From Pulveribacter suum (lineage in GTDB: Bacteria > Pseudomonadota > Gammaproteobacteria > Burkholderiales > Burkholderiaceae_C), in the NCBI RefSeq assembly GCF_003013695.1, contig NZ_CP027792.1, positions 558,001 to 622,000 of the forward strand: 64,000 nucleotides of DNA, in the 5' to 3' direction. Both the position numbers and the translations under genes were made by a program. Shown piece after piece: positions 10,683 through 18,546 of the stretch (positions within the stretch are counted from its first letter, which is position 1; the number at the start of each line of letters is the position of its first letter). The notes beneath the pieces are model-generated. The model was not told the origin of the DNA. It saw nothing but the letters and a program-made list of their open reading frames with translations, and ran no database searches.

Positions 10683-11465
10683 TCACTTCACTCGGCCCTC
10701 GACGTCGAAGCGGTGCTCGATGCCGTGCGTGACCTGCGTGACCAGCGTGGTCAATATCAGGTAGGTGATGGCCACCGTGGTCAGCGTGGCCACGGGCTGG
10801 AAGGTGGCCGACTGGATGCGGTTGCCCACGTTGGTCAGCTCCACCACGCCGATGGCGTAGGCCAGCGACGAGTCTTTGAGCAGCGCCACGAAGTTGCTCA
10901 CCAAAGGCGGCAGCGCGATCTTGAAGGCCTGGGGAAAGACCACGTCGAAGAACACGTGGGAGCGCGGCAGTCCCAGGGCGCGCGCGGCCTCGGTCTGCCC
11001 GCGCGGCACGGCCAGCAGGCCCGCGCGGATGGCCTCGGCGTTGTAGGCACCCACGTTCAGGCCCAGGGCCACGCAGGCGGCAGCAAAGTCGGGCAGGTTC
11101 AGCCACGGCACCAGCGCCGGCAGCGCGAAGTACACGAACAGGATCTGCACCAGGAGCGGCGTGCCGCGGATGGCCCAGATGTACAGGCTGGCGATCCAGC
11201 GCAGCCAGGCCAGGCGCGAAGTGCGCGCCAGCGCCGCGCCCGTGCCTAGCATAAGGCCGGCGACGCCGGCCACCAGCGTCAGCTCCAGCGTGGTAATGGC
11301 GCCTTCGGCGAACAGCCCGGCGTTGGAGCCGATGGGCTCAGGGAAGAACGACAGCAGCCAGCCGAGCAGCGACAGGACCAGCGCCATCAGCACCAGCGCC
11401 GCCACCAGCGTCGCGTTGCTGCGCTGGGTGCGGCTCCAGCGGGAGGGCCAAAGAGCGACAAGCAT
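10683..11465 (-). CDS. Polar amino-acid ABC transporter, permease
   Basis: 260 residues from ATG 11465 (MLVALWPSRWSR). An upstream in-frame GTG at 11519 is rejected because the stretch between them is occupied by a perfect terminator hairpin. The HisM/GlnP-type permease signature is present, with five or so membrane segments (ITTLELTLVAGVAGLMLG, LYIWAIRGTPLLVQILFVYF) and the EAA loop AEAIRAGLLAVPRGQTEAARALGL that contacts the ATPase. Part of the three-gene importer with the ATPase downstream and the binding protein upstream. Confidence 0.93.
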   Translation of the reverse strand: MLVALWPSRWSRTQRSNATLVAALVLMALVLSLLGWLLSFFPEPIGSNAGLFAEGAITTLELTLVAGVAGLMLGTGAALARTSRLAWLRWIASLYIWAIRGTPLLVQILFVYFALPALVPWLNLPDFAAACVALGLNVGAYNAEAIRAGLLAVPRGQTEAARALGLPRSHVFFDVVFPQAFKIALPPLVSNFVALLKDSSLAYAIGVVELTNVGNRIQSATFQPVATLTTVAITYLILTTLVTQVTHGIEHRFDVEGRVK

Positions 11466-11477
11466 GGGAGGAAAGGC

Positions 11478-11516
11478 AAAAACGCACGCGCCGGGCGCAA
11501 CAGGCCCGGCGCGTGC
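11478..11516 (-). terminator. Intercistronic terminator after the binding-protein gene
   Basis: Perfect 13-bp inverted repeat GCACGCGCCGGGC / GCCCGGCGCGTGC with a 7-nt loop; on the minus strand the stem runs straight into TTTTT. It sits 22 nt after the binding-protein stop and 12 nt before the permease ATG, so most transcripts should end here, giving more binding protein than permease. Confidence 0.88.
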
Positions 11517-11537
11517 CACACAACGATCAGGGGCGGC

Positions 11538-12302
11538 TTACTTGCAGGTCACGTCTTCCTGGAAGTACTTCTGCGAGATCTTGCCAATGGTGCCGTCGGC
11601 AACCAGTTCCTTGAAGGACTTGTTCCAGGCATCGGCCAGGCTCTGGTTGCCCTTGGTCACGGCGGCGGCGACCTTCTCCACGAACAGCATGTCGCCGGTC
11701 TTGAAGCCGGCCTTGGGCGCCTTGGCCAGCATTTCCTTGGCCACGAAGCGGTCGGTCACCCAGGCGTCCACGCGCTTGGAGCCCAGGGCGCTGCGCGCGG
11801 CCTCGTCGGTGGGGAAGTTCTTCACTTCCTTGACGCCCGGCACTTCCTTGACGTGCTGCAGATAGGACGTGCCGGTCTGCACCGCCACCGTCTTGCCGGC
11901 CAGGTCGGCAGCGGTGCGAATCTCCGGCTTCAGGGCCACGATCTGGCCACCCGAGCAGTAGTGCGGGTCGGTGAAGGTGGCGGCCTTGGCGCGCTCCTCG
12001 GTGATGCCGTGCGAGGCGATGACCAGGTCCCAGCGGTCCTGCGCCAGGCCGGTGAGCAGGGCGTCGAAGCCCACGGTCTTCCACTCGTATTTCAGGCCCA
12101 TCTTCTTGGCCACGGCCTCGGCGACCTCGATCTCGTAGCCCGTGAGCTCCTTGCCCTTGAAGAAGTTGAAGGGCGCGTACTGGCCTTCGGAGGCAAGGAT
12201 GATGGTGCCGCTTTTTTGGATCTCAGCCAGCGGACGCGCCTGCACGGTGGCTGCGGCGCACAGCGCCAGCGCGGCGGCGGCCAGGGTCTTGAGCATCTTC
12301 AT
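11538..12302 (-). CDS. Amino-acid ABC transporter, periplasmic substrate-binding protein (SBP_bac_3)
   Basis: 254 residues with a signal peptide MKMLKTLAAAALALCAAATVQA cleaved near residue 22. The family-3 solute-binding signature follows (GYEIEVAEAVAKKMGLKYEW), with the ligand-pocket segments DLVIASHGITEERAKAATFT and KTVAVQTGTSYLQHV. It captures an amino acid in the periplasm for the permease and ATPase downstream. It is flanked by terminators on both sides, implying separate high-level control. Substrate unknown; arginase immediately upstream hints at arginine, lysine or ornithine. Confidence 0.94.
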   Translation of the reverse strand: MKMLKTLAAAALALCAAATVQARPLAEIQKSGTIILASEGQYAPFNFFKGKELTGYEIEVAEAVAKKMGLKYEWKTVGFDALLTGLAQDRWDLVIASHGITEERAKAATFTDPHYCSGGQIVALKPEIRTAADLAGKTVAVQTGTSYLQHVKEVPGVKEVKNFPTDEAARSALGSKRVDAWVTDRFVAKEMLAKAPKAGFKTGDMLFVEKVAAAVTKGNQSLADAWNKSFKELVADGTIGKISQKYFQEDVTCK

Positions 12303-12337
12303 GGGGAGGGTTCCTGCAAGGGGTGGTTTTCAGGTCC

Positions 12338-12374
12338 AAAAAAAGTCCGGCGTTGCGGATCCACAAGGCCGGAC
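12338..12374 (-). terminator. Terminator hairpin 36 nt upstream of the binding-protein start
   Basis: Stem GTCCGGC / GCCGGAC, extended by an inner TTG/CAA, followed on the minus strand by seven T residues. It could end the arginase transcript (stop at 12537) or act as an attenuator if the binding-protein promoter is the TATAAT at 12435-12440. Confidence 0.8.
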
Positions 12375-12434
12375 ACGGAGATTGCCTCGCGCCCAAAACC
12401 CGGCTGAACAAGCGCTGGCGGCACGAGGTTGGGC

Positions 12435-12440
12435 ATTATA
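12435..12440 (-). promoter_or_regulatory. Perfect -10 hexamer (TATAAT) upstream of the binding-protein gene
   Basis: Minus-strand CCCTATAATGCC is a consensus -10 in otherwise very GC-rich DNA. No good -35 was found 16-18 bp upstream. A start point near 12428 would give a leader of about 126 nt that must read through the 12338-12374 terminator. Confidence 0.45.
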
Positions 12441-12536
12441 GGGACGCGCTTTTGCCCGCGCGCATGGGCGCAAACCCGCGAGGGCGCACGGATTTTGCGA
12501 AAAAAGCACGGCCGTGCGCAGGACGCCCGCACGCCC

Positions 12537-13448
12537 TCAGCGCACGCGCATCAGCGTGGATTTGCCAAACAGGCTCTCCAGCAGGTCCACGGCCAGCTCG
12601 GCGGTCTGGTTGCGCACGTCCAGCGCCGGGTTCAGCTCCACCAGGTCGGCCGAGCCCAGGCGCCCGCTGTCGGCCAGCATCTCCATGCACAGCTGGGTCT
12701 CGCGGTAGGTCAGCCCGCCGCGCACGTCGGTGCCCACGCCGGGGGCCACCGACGGGTCCATCGCGTCCATGTCGAAGCTCACGTGCAGGTGCGTGCCCTC
12801 GTCCACACCGGCCAGCGCGGCCTGCATCACGGCGCGCATGCCCCGCTCGTCGATGGTGCGCATGTCATAGACCTCGATGCCGTGCTCGGCCACGAAGCGC
12901 TTTTCCACCGCGTCCACGCTGCGCACGCCGATCAGGGCGATCTCGCCGGCGGCCAGCGCCGCGCTGCCTGCCAGCTGCGACAGCGCGTGCGGGCCGTGCC
13001 CCAGCAGGCAGGCCACCGGCATGCCGTGGATGTTGCCGCTGGGCGACGTCTCGGGCGTGTTGGCGTCCGCGTGCGCGTCAAACCACAGCACTTTCAGGCG
13101 TTGGCCCCGCGCGCGGCAGTGCGCCGCCACGGCGCTGATGGAGCCGATCGCCAGGCAGTGGTCGCCGCCCATCATCAGCGGCAGCTCGCCGCGCGCCAGT
13201 GCCGCGGCGGTGGCCTCGAACACGGTGCGGTTCCAGTGCGCCACCTCCTGCAGGTGGCGAAAGCCGTCCTGTGGCGCGGCCTGCGGGTTGCCGGGGCCGT
13301 GCAGGTTGCCGCTGTCTTGCACCTGCAGCCCCAGGTCCAGCAGGGCGCGCGCAATGCCGGCGATGCGCAGGGCGTCCGGCCCCATGCTGGCGCCCAGCAC
13401 GCTGGCGCCCACGTCGGTGGGCGCGCCGATCAGGCTCACGGTGGTCAT
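12537..13448 (-). CDS. rocF: Arginase
   Basis: 303 residues from ATG 13448, which has AAGGAG upstream; the longer open frame to 13664 has no conserved sequence. Ureohydrolase dimanganese motifs are present: GGDHCLAIGS, WFDAHADANTPETSPSGN (arginase type, with GNIHGMP next) and SFDMDAMDPSVAPG. It hydrolyses arginine to ornithine and urea in the cytoplasm. The first motif has GGDHC where GGDHS is usual. It lies upstream of the amino-acid ABC operon on the same strand. Confidence 0.93.
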   Translation of the reverse strand: MTTVSLIGAPTDVGASVLGASMGPDALRIAGIARALLDLGLQVQDSGNLHGPGNPQAAPQDGFRHLQEVAHWNRTVFEATAAALARGELPLMMGGDHCLAIGSISAVAAHCRARGQRLKVLWFDAHADANTPETSPSGNIHGMPVACLLGHGPHALSQLAGSAALAAGEIALIGVRSVDAVEKRFVAEHGIEVYDMRTIDERGMRAVMQAALAGVDEGTHLHVSFDMDAMDPSVAPGVGTDVRGGLTYRETQLCMEMLADSGRLGSADLVELNPALDVRNQTAELAVDLLESLFGKSTLMRVR

Positions 13449-13501
13449 CAGGGTGCTCCTTGTGTCAGGGTTCAAAGCCGTGCAGCCGGGGTGCAAGGCG
13501 C

Positions 13502-14260
13502 TCAGCGCAGGAAGGCGTCGTAGCCGGTCTTGAGGATCAAGGCACCCACCACGGCGATGAAGATGCCGCGCACGAAGCCCGCCCCGTGCTTGAGCGCCAG
13601 GTGCGCGCCCAGCACGCTGCCCACCACGTTCGCCACGGCCAGGGGCAGGGCGAAGTGCCACCACACGTGACCCTTGGCGGCAAACAGGATCAGCGCCGCC
13701 ACGTTGGTCGCCAGGTTCAGCAGCTTGGCCGAGGCCGAAGCGTGCAGAAAGTCATAGCCCAGCACGCGCACGAACAAAAAGACGAAGAAGCTGCCCGTGC
13801 CGGGTCCGAAGAAGCCGTCGTAGAACCCGATGGTCAGCCCGATGGCGCAGGCGGCGCGCACCTCCTGGCGCACGCCCAGGCGCGGCGCATGAACGCGCCC
13901 CAGATCCTTTCGGGCCAGGGTATAGGCCAGCAGCGCCACCAGCACCAGGGGCAGCAGCTTGCGCAGAAAGTCCGCAGAGATCAGCGTGACCACCCAGGCC
14001 CCGGCAAACGCCCCGGCAAAGCCGGCGAAAGCGCCCGGCAGCACCACCTGCCAGCGCATGGTTACGCGCCGGCTGTACTGCCAGGTGGCGATGCCGGTGC
14101 CCCAGATGGCCGCACTCTTGTTGGTGCCCATGAGCGTGGCGGGGGAGGCGGTGGGGAAGGTGGCGAACAGGGCGGGCAGCAAAATCAGGCCGCCGCCGCC
14201 CACGATTGCGTCCACGAAACCGGCCAGCAGCGAGGCCAGCGTGACGATGAGCCATTCCAT
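13502..14260 (-). CDS. TSUP-family (TauE/SafE-type) membrane permease
   Basis: 252 residues with about eight membrane segments. The conserved N-terminal GFVDAIVGGGGLILLPAL and the second-half GFYDGFFGPGTGSFFVFLFV are the paired TSUP signatures. Members export or import sulfite, sulfoacetate or other small anions; the substrate here is unknown. It ends 53 nt before the arginase start on the same strand, so the two may share a transcript, though a functional link to arginine is not evident. Confidence 0.92.
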   Translation of the reverse strand: MEWLIVTLASLLAGFVDAIVGGGGLILLPALFATFPTASPATLMGTNKSAAIWGTGIATWQYSRRVTMRWQVVLPGAFAGFAGAFAGAWVVTLISADFLRKLLPLVLVALLAYTLARKDLGRVHAPRLGVRQEVRAACAIGLTIGFYDGFFGPGTGSFFVFLFVRVLGYDFLHASASAKLLNLATNVAALILFAAKGHVWWHFALPLAVANVVGSVLGAHLALKHGAGFVRGIFIAVVGALILKTGYDAFLR

Positions 14261-14562
14261 GGGCGCGATTGTCGCACCCGCACTGCTACTGTATTGCTAG
14301 CTGCCGGCGCATGCCCCAAGGGCACCAAGGGGGATTTCGCCCCTTGTTTGCAGGCAACAAAAAAGCACCTGGGGTGCAGGTGCTTTTCAAGGAAAGGGCG
14401 CCTCGTGCGGGTGCCTCAATGAATCTTGGTGTTGTTGTGCAATGGCGGTTTGTCTCCTCGGCCCCTCGTCTGGCGTGCCGAGGCGCGCATCGAGTGCCTG
14501 CAATGTAGCCACCACGGCCTGCCCCCGCATCGGGAATTTCCCGCACGCCGTGGCCGGCAGCG
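14261..14562. other. Gene-free region between the TSUP permease and the GMC oxidoreductase
   Basis: About 300 bp with no convincing gene. It holds a partial dispersed repeat (CTAGCTGCCGGCGC near 14297) and a strong bidirectional terminator at 14359-14387. The 170 bp next to the GMC stop codon look like untranslated sequence. Confidence 0.6.
14359..14387. terminator. Bidirectional rho-independent terminator
   Basis: Ten-bp perfect stem AAAAGCACCT / AGGTGCTTTT, 7-nt loop, with A and T tracts on both sides. It lies about 175 nt downstream of the minus-strand GMC oxidoreductase stop and is presumably its terminator. Confidence 0.88.
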
Positions 14563-16248
14563 TCACGCCGCCGCCGCCGCCGGCTGGCTGCGGCGGATCC
14601 ACTGCGCGGCCATCTCGGCCATCATCAAGGTGGGGCTGTTGGTGTTGCCGCTGGTGATGGTGGGCATGGCGCCGGCGTCCACCACGCGCAGGCCGCTCAC
14701 GCCGCGCACGCGCAGGTGCGAGTCCAGCACCGCCATCGGGTCGTCCGCGCGCCCCATGCGCGTCGTGCCCACGGGGTGGAAGATGGTGGTGGCGATGTCG
14801 CCGGCCAGGCGCGCCAGCTCCTCGTCGCTCTGGTACTGCGGGCCGGGCTTGTATTCCTCGGGCGCGTAGCGCGCCAGCGCCGGCTGCGAGGCGATGCGCC
14901 GCACCACGCGCAGGCTGTCGGCGGCCACCTGCCGGTCTTCGGGCGTGGACAGGTAGTGGGGCGCGATGGCCGGCGCGTCCTCAAAGCGCGGGCTTTTGAT
15001 CTGCACCGAGCCGCGGCTGGTGGGGTTCAGGTTGCACACGCTGGCCGTGAACGCCGGAAAGGTGTGCAGCGGCTCGCCGAAGGCGTCCAGCGACAGCGGC
15101 TGCACATGGAACTGCAAATTGGCGTGCGGCCTGTCGGGGCTGCTGCGCGTGAACGCGCCCAGCTGTGAAGGCGCCATGCTCATGGGGCCGGTGCGGCGCA
15201 GGGCGTATTCCAGACCGATGCGCGCCTTGCCCAGCAGGGAGCCGGCCAGCTGGTTCAGCGTGGGCACGCCCTGCACCTTGTACACGGCGCGGATCTGCAG
15301 GTGGTCCTGCAAATTGGCGCCCACGCCGGGCAGCTCGTGTACCACCTCGATGCCGTGCTGGCGCAGCAGCGCCCCGGGGCCGATGCCCGACAGCTGCAGC
15401 AGCTGGGGCGAGTTGACGGCGCCCGCGCACAGGATGACCTCCTGGCTGGCATGCGCCATGACCATCTCCGAGCCCGTCCAGACCTGCACGCCGGCGCAGC
15501 GCGGCGCGCCGTCCGCGCCGCGCTGCAGCAGCAGCCGCGTGGCCTGGGCGTGCGTCCACAGCTCGAAATTGGGCCGGCCGTAGCAGGTCGGGCGCAAGAA
15601 GGCCTTGGCCGTGTTCCAGCGCCAGCCGGCCTTCTGGTTGACCTCGAAGTAGCCCACGCCCTCGTTGTCGCCGCCGTTGAAGTCCTCGGTGGCGGGGATG
15701 CCGGCCTGCTGCGCAGCCTGGGAGAAGGCGTCCAGGATGTCCCAGCGCAGGCGCTGCCTTTCCACGCGCCATTCACCGCCGCCGCCGGTGCTCTTGCTGC
15801 CATGCAGGCGTTTGAACGCCTCGCTGGCGGCGCCGGGCTGGTCCAGGCGCCAGTGGTCTTCATGGCGGCGAAAGGCCTGCAGCACGTTGTCCCAGCTCCA
15901 GGCGTCGTCGCCCGTTACTTCGGCCCAGTGGGCGTAGTCGCGCGCCTGGCCACGCATGTAGATCATGCCGTTGATGCTGCTGCACCCGCCCAGCACCCTG
16001 CCGCGCGGGTAGCGCAGGGCGCGCCCGTTCAGGCCGGCGTCGGCCTCGGTCTGGTAGAGCCAGTCGGTGCGCGCGTTGCCGATGCAGTACAGGTAGCCCA
16101 CGGGCACGTGGATCCAGTGGTAGTCGTCCTTGGCGCCGGCTTCCAGCAGCAGCACGCGTTTGCTCTTGTCTGCGCTCAGCCGGTTGGCCAGCAGGCTGCC
16201 AGCCGTGCCGGCGCCAATGATGATGTAGTCGAAGGTGGTTTCGCTCAT
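14563..16248 (-). CDS. GMC-family FAD-dependent oxidoreductase (choline/alcohol dehydrogenase type)
   Basis: 561 residues starting MSETTFDYIIIGAGTAGSLL; the frame stays open upstream only as an artefact antisense to the lipid permease. The N-terminal Rossmann motif GAGTAGSLLANRLS binds FAD, followed by GRVLGGCSSINGMIYMRG (GMC signature 1), GAVNSPQLLQLSGIGP (signature 2), and the C-terminal catalytic segment with HPVGTTRMG and NTNSPTLMMAEMAAQWI. Likely oxidises a primary alcohol to an aldehyde; choline dehydrogenase is the nearest textbook member but no betaine genes are adjacent, so the substrate is open. Confidence 0.93.
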   Translation of the reverse strand: MSETTFDYIIIGAGTAGSLLANRLSADKSKRVLLLEAGAKDDYHWIHVPVGYLYCIGNARTDWLYQTEADAGLNGRALRYPRGRVLGGCSSINGMIYMRGQARDYAHWAEVTGDDAWSWDNVLQAFRRHEDHWRLDQPGAASEAFKRLHGSKSTGGGGEWRVERQRLRWDILDAFSQAAQQAGIPATEDFNGGDNEGVGYFEVNQKAGWRWNTAKAFLRPTCYGRPNFELWTHAQATRLLLQRGADGAPRCAGVQVWTGSEMVMAHASQEVILCAGAVNSPQLLQLSGIGPGALLRQHGIEVVHELPGVGANLQDHLQIRAVYKVQGVPTLNQLAGSLLGKARIGLEYALRRTGPMSMAPSQLGAFTRSSPDRPHANLQFHVQPLSLDAFGEPLHTFPAFTASVCNLNPTSRGSVQIKSPRFEDAPAIAPHYLSTPEDRQVAADSLRVVRRIASQPALARYAPEEYKPGPQYQSDEELARLAGDIATTIFHPVGTTRMGRADDPMAVLDSHLRVRGVSGLRVVDAGAMPTITSGNTNSPTLMMAEMAAQWIRRSQPAAAAA

Positions 16249-16458
16249 GGGGGAGAAGGGGAAAAGGCGGCACGTAAGAGCGCGCTGACAGGTGCTCGCG
16301 CCATTGTCCGAAGGTGGGCGCGGGTGTCGAGAGGGAAAGCACTTGTAGCTATGAATTGAATAGCTGGCGACGCTTTGTGTACGTGCCCTGCGGGAGGTTT
16401 TGTATGTTTTTTCACGCCCCGCCGCGGCCGTTGGCGGAATGTGCAAAACTGGCGCCCC

Positions 16459-17571
16459 ATGTCCGGACTGACTTTGCCCACCCTGCAGCGCGAGGGCGCC
16501 GAGCGCGTGCTTGTGCGCGGCGACTGGGTGGCGGCCGCCTTTGCCGACCGGCGTGCCGGCCGGCGCGTCGCCGCCCAGCTGCGCGGCGCGGGCGACCAGC
16601 CGGCGTGGGACCTGTCCGGCCTGCAGCGGCTGGACCACATCGGCGCGCAGCTGCTGTGGGACCAGTGGGGCCAGCGCTGGCCGCAGGACATTGCCGTGGG
16701 CGAGGCGCACCGCGCCATGCTCGAGCGCGTGCAGCAGTTCACCGCCGAGCGCCCGGCGCGAAAGCGCACCACGCTGGCCAGCCTGTTGGACGGGCTGGGC
16801 GCCCAGGTGCTGCATGCGCTGGACCACCTCAAGCACCTGGTGCAGCTGATCGGCCAGCTGCTGCTGGACGTACTGCGGCTGGCGCGCCAGCCCGCGCGCG
16901 GGCCCTGGCGCGACATCTCCGGCCACCTGTACCGCATGGGCGCCACGGCGCTGCCCATCACGGCGCTGGTGGGCTTTCTGATCGGCGTGGTGCTGGCCTA
17001 CTTGATGAGCCTGCAGCTGCGCCAGTTCGGCGCCGAGACCTTCATCGTCAACATTTTGGGCATCTCGCTGATCCGCGAGCTCGGGCCCATGCTGGGCGCC
17101 ATCCTGGTGGCCGGGCGCACGGGCTCGGCCATCACGGCGCAGATCGGCGTGATGCGCGTGACCGAGGAGCTGGACGCCATGCGCGTCATGGGCATCCCGC
17201 ACGGCTTTCGCCTGGTCATGCCGCGGGCGCTGGCCCTGGCCCTGGCCATGCCGCTGATCGCGCTGTGGACCACGCTGGCCGCGCTGCTGGGCGGCATGCT
17301 GGCCGCCGACATGGCCATGGACATCTCGCCCGCCTACTTCATGCAGGCGCTGCCCTCGGCGGTGGATGTGTCCAACCTCTGGCTGGCCATGGCCAAGTCC
17401 GTCGTGTTCGGCATCTTCATCGCCCTCATCGGCTGCCACTGGGGCCTGCGCGTGGCGCCCAACACGCAGAGCCTGGGCCAGGGCACGACGGCCTCGGTGG
17501 TCAGCGCCATCACCATGGTCATCATCGTGGACGCGCTGTTCGCCGTGGCGTTCAAGAACGTGGGGTTTTAG
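16459..17571 (+). CDS. MlaE-family lipid ABC permease with N-terminal STAS-like domain
   Basis: 370 residues from ATG 16459 (MSGLTLPTLQ). Residues about 1-90 look like an MlaB/STAS-like domain (GDWVAAAFADRRAG, WDLSGLQRLDHIGAQLLWDQ), fused to an MlaE permease with the typical GATALPITALVGFLIGVVLA and LIRELGPMLGAILVAGRTGS. It forms the inner-membrane channel of a lipid transporter that works between the two membranes. First gene of the permease-ATPase-MlaD-lipoprotein cluster. In E. coli mla the STAS protein MlaB is a separate gene; here it appears fused. Confidence 0.9.
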   Translation: MSGLTLPTLQREGAERVLVRGDWVAAAFADRRAGRRVAAQLRGAGDQPAWDLSGLQRLDHIGAQLLWDQWGQRWPQDIAVGEAHRAMLERVQQFTAERPARKRTTLASLLDGLGAQVLHALDHLKHLVQLIGQLLLDVLRLARQPARGPWRDISGHLYRMGATALPITALVGFLIGVVLAYLMSLQLRQFGAETFIVNILGISLIRELGPMLGAILVAGRTGSAITAQIGVMRVTEELDAMRVMGIPHGFRLVMPRALALALAMPLIALWTTLAALLGGMLAADMAMDISPAYFMQALPSAVDVSNLWLAMAKSVVFGIFIALIGCHWGLRVAPNTQSLGQGTTASVVSAITMVIIVDALFAVAFKNVGF

Positions 17572-17577
17572 AAATGC

Positions 17578-17745
17578 GGCCCGTCCCCCTGAGGCGCTGC
17601 GCGCCTTCCCCCTTCTCCCGGTGCGCTGCGCGCCCCGGGAAGGGGGACGCCAGCAGCGCGGCGGGGCGGCCCTTGCGCGCTGGCCGCTGGCGCGGGGCGC
17701 GCTGCGGCCCGGCCGCCTGGGCCTGGCCACAAAGCCGGGAGGGCG
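17578..17745 (+). repeat. GC-rich palindromic intergenic element between permease and ATPase genes
   Basis: Core inverted repeat CCCCTTCTCCCGG / CCGGGAAGGGG, flanked by GGCGCTGCGCGCC and further GC-rich palindromes. The CCCCTT/AAGGGG core matches the third hairpin of the 10497-10682 element; both sit between cistrons of an ABC transporter operon. Confidence 0.5.
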
Positions 17746-17748
17746 CCC

Positions 17749-18546
17749 ATGGCTGACGCGCCGCCCGTGGTCGAGGTGCGGGGCCTGACCACCACCTTCG
17801 GCAAGGGCCAGGCCGCCTTCAGCGTGCATGAGAACCTGGATCTCACGGTGCGCCGCGGCGAAATCCTGTCGCTGGTAGGCGGCTCGGGCACGGGCAAGAC
17901 GGTGCTGCTGCGCCACCTCCTGGGCCTGACCGTGCCCACGCGCGGCAGCGTCACGGTGCTGGGCCGGCCGGCCACGCAGCTGGGCGGCGAAGGCGCCAGC
18001 GCCCGCGTGGGCATGCTGTTTCAGCAGGGGGCGCTGTTTTCCGCCTTCAGCGTGCTGGACAACATCGCCTTTGCGCTGCGCGAGCTGGGCACGCTGCCCG
18101 AGGGCGTCATCACCGACGCCGCCCTGGTCAAGCTGCGCATGGTCGGCCTTCAGGCCGAACATGCCACGCGCATGCCGGCCGACCTGTCCGGCGGCATGGT
18201 CAAGCGTGTGGCGCTGGCGCGCGCCCTCATCATGGACCCGCCGCTGCTGCTGCTGGACGAGCCCACGGCGGGGCTGGACCCCAGCAGCTCCGACGAGTTC
18301 TGCACGCTGCTGCGCGAGCTGCACGCCGCACTCGGGCTGACGGTGATCATGGTCACGCACGACCTGGACACCTTGTATGCCCTGTCCACCCGCGTGGCCG
18401 TGCTGGCCGAGCGGCGCGTGCTCGTCAGCGGCACGCCGCAGGAGGTGGCCGCCTTCGAGCACCCCTTCATCGAACACTTTTTTCTCGGCGAACGCGGCCG
18501 GCGCGCCATGGCGCAGCCCGGCGCCGCCAGCCCCAAGGAAGCCTGA
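17749..18546 (+). CDS. MlaF-type ABC transporter ATP-binding protein
   Basis: 265 residues. Walker A LVGGSGTGKTVLL, signature LSGGMVKRVALARAL (the MVKR form is characteristic of MlaF/Mkl ATPases), Walker B LLLLDEPTAGLDP and switch histidine in MVTHDLDTLY. It powers lipid transport with the MlaE-type permease 177 nt upstream. Its TGA overlaps the ATG of the MlaD gene (ATGA), so ATPase and MlaD are translationally coupled. Confidence 0.95.
   Translation: MADAPPVVEVRGLTTTFGKGQAAFSVHENLDLTVRRGEILSLVGGSGTGKTVLLRHLLGLTVPTRGSVTVLGRPATQLGGEGASARVGMLFQQGALFSAFSVLDNIAFALRELGTLPEGVITDAALVKLRMVGLQAEHATRMPADLSGGMVKRVALARALIMDPPLLLLDEPTAGLDPSSSDEFCTLLRELHAALGLTVIMVTHDLDTLYALSTRVAVLAERRVLVSGTPQEVAAFEHPFIEHFFLGERGRRAMAQPGAASPKEA

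Noticed and set aside
12498..12518. Palindrome GCACGGCCGTGC with T tract after arginase
   Set aside because: Too little stem once a loop is allowed; the hairpin at 12338-12374 is a far better terminator.
14400..14560. Possible small peptide or RNA upstream of the 14359-14387 terminator
   Set aside because: A short minus-strand frame ending HNNTKIH is preceded by GGAGAC, but it has no proper start codon; the stretch is more simply the 3' untranslated region of the GMC gene.
14563..18477. Minus-strand open frame of 1304 codons
   Set aside because: Only the 561 C-terminal codons encode the GMC oxidoreductase; the rest is antisense to the lipid permease and ATPase genes, with His/Gln/Gly-rich composition typical of GC-rich shadow frames.
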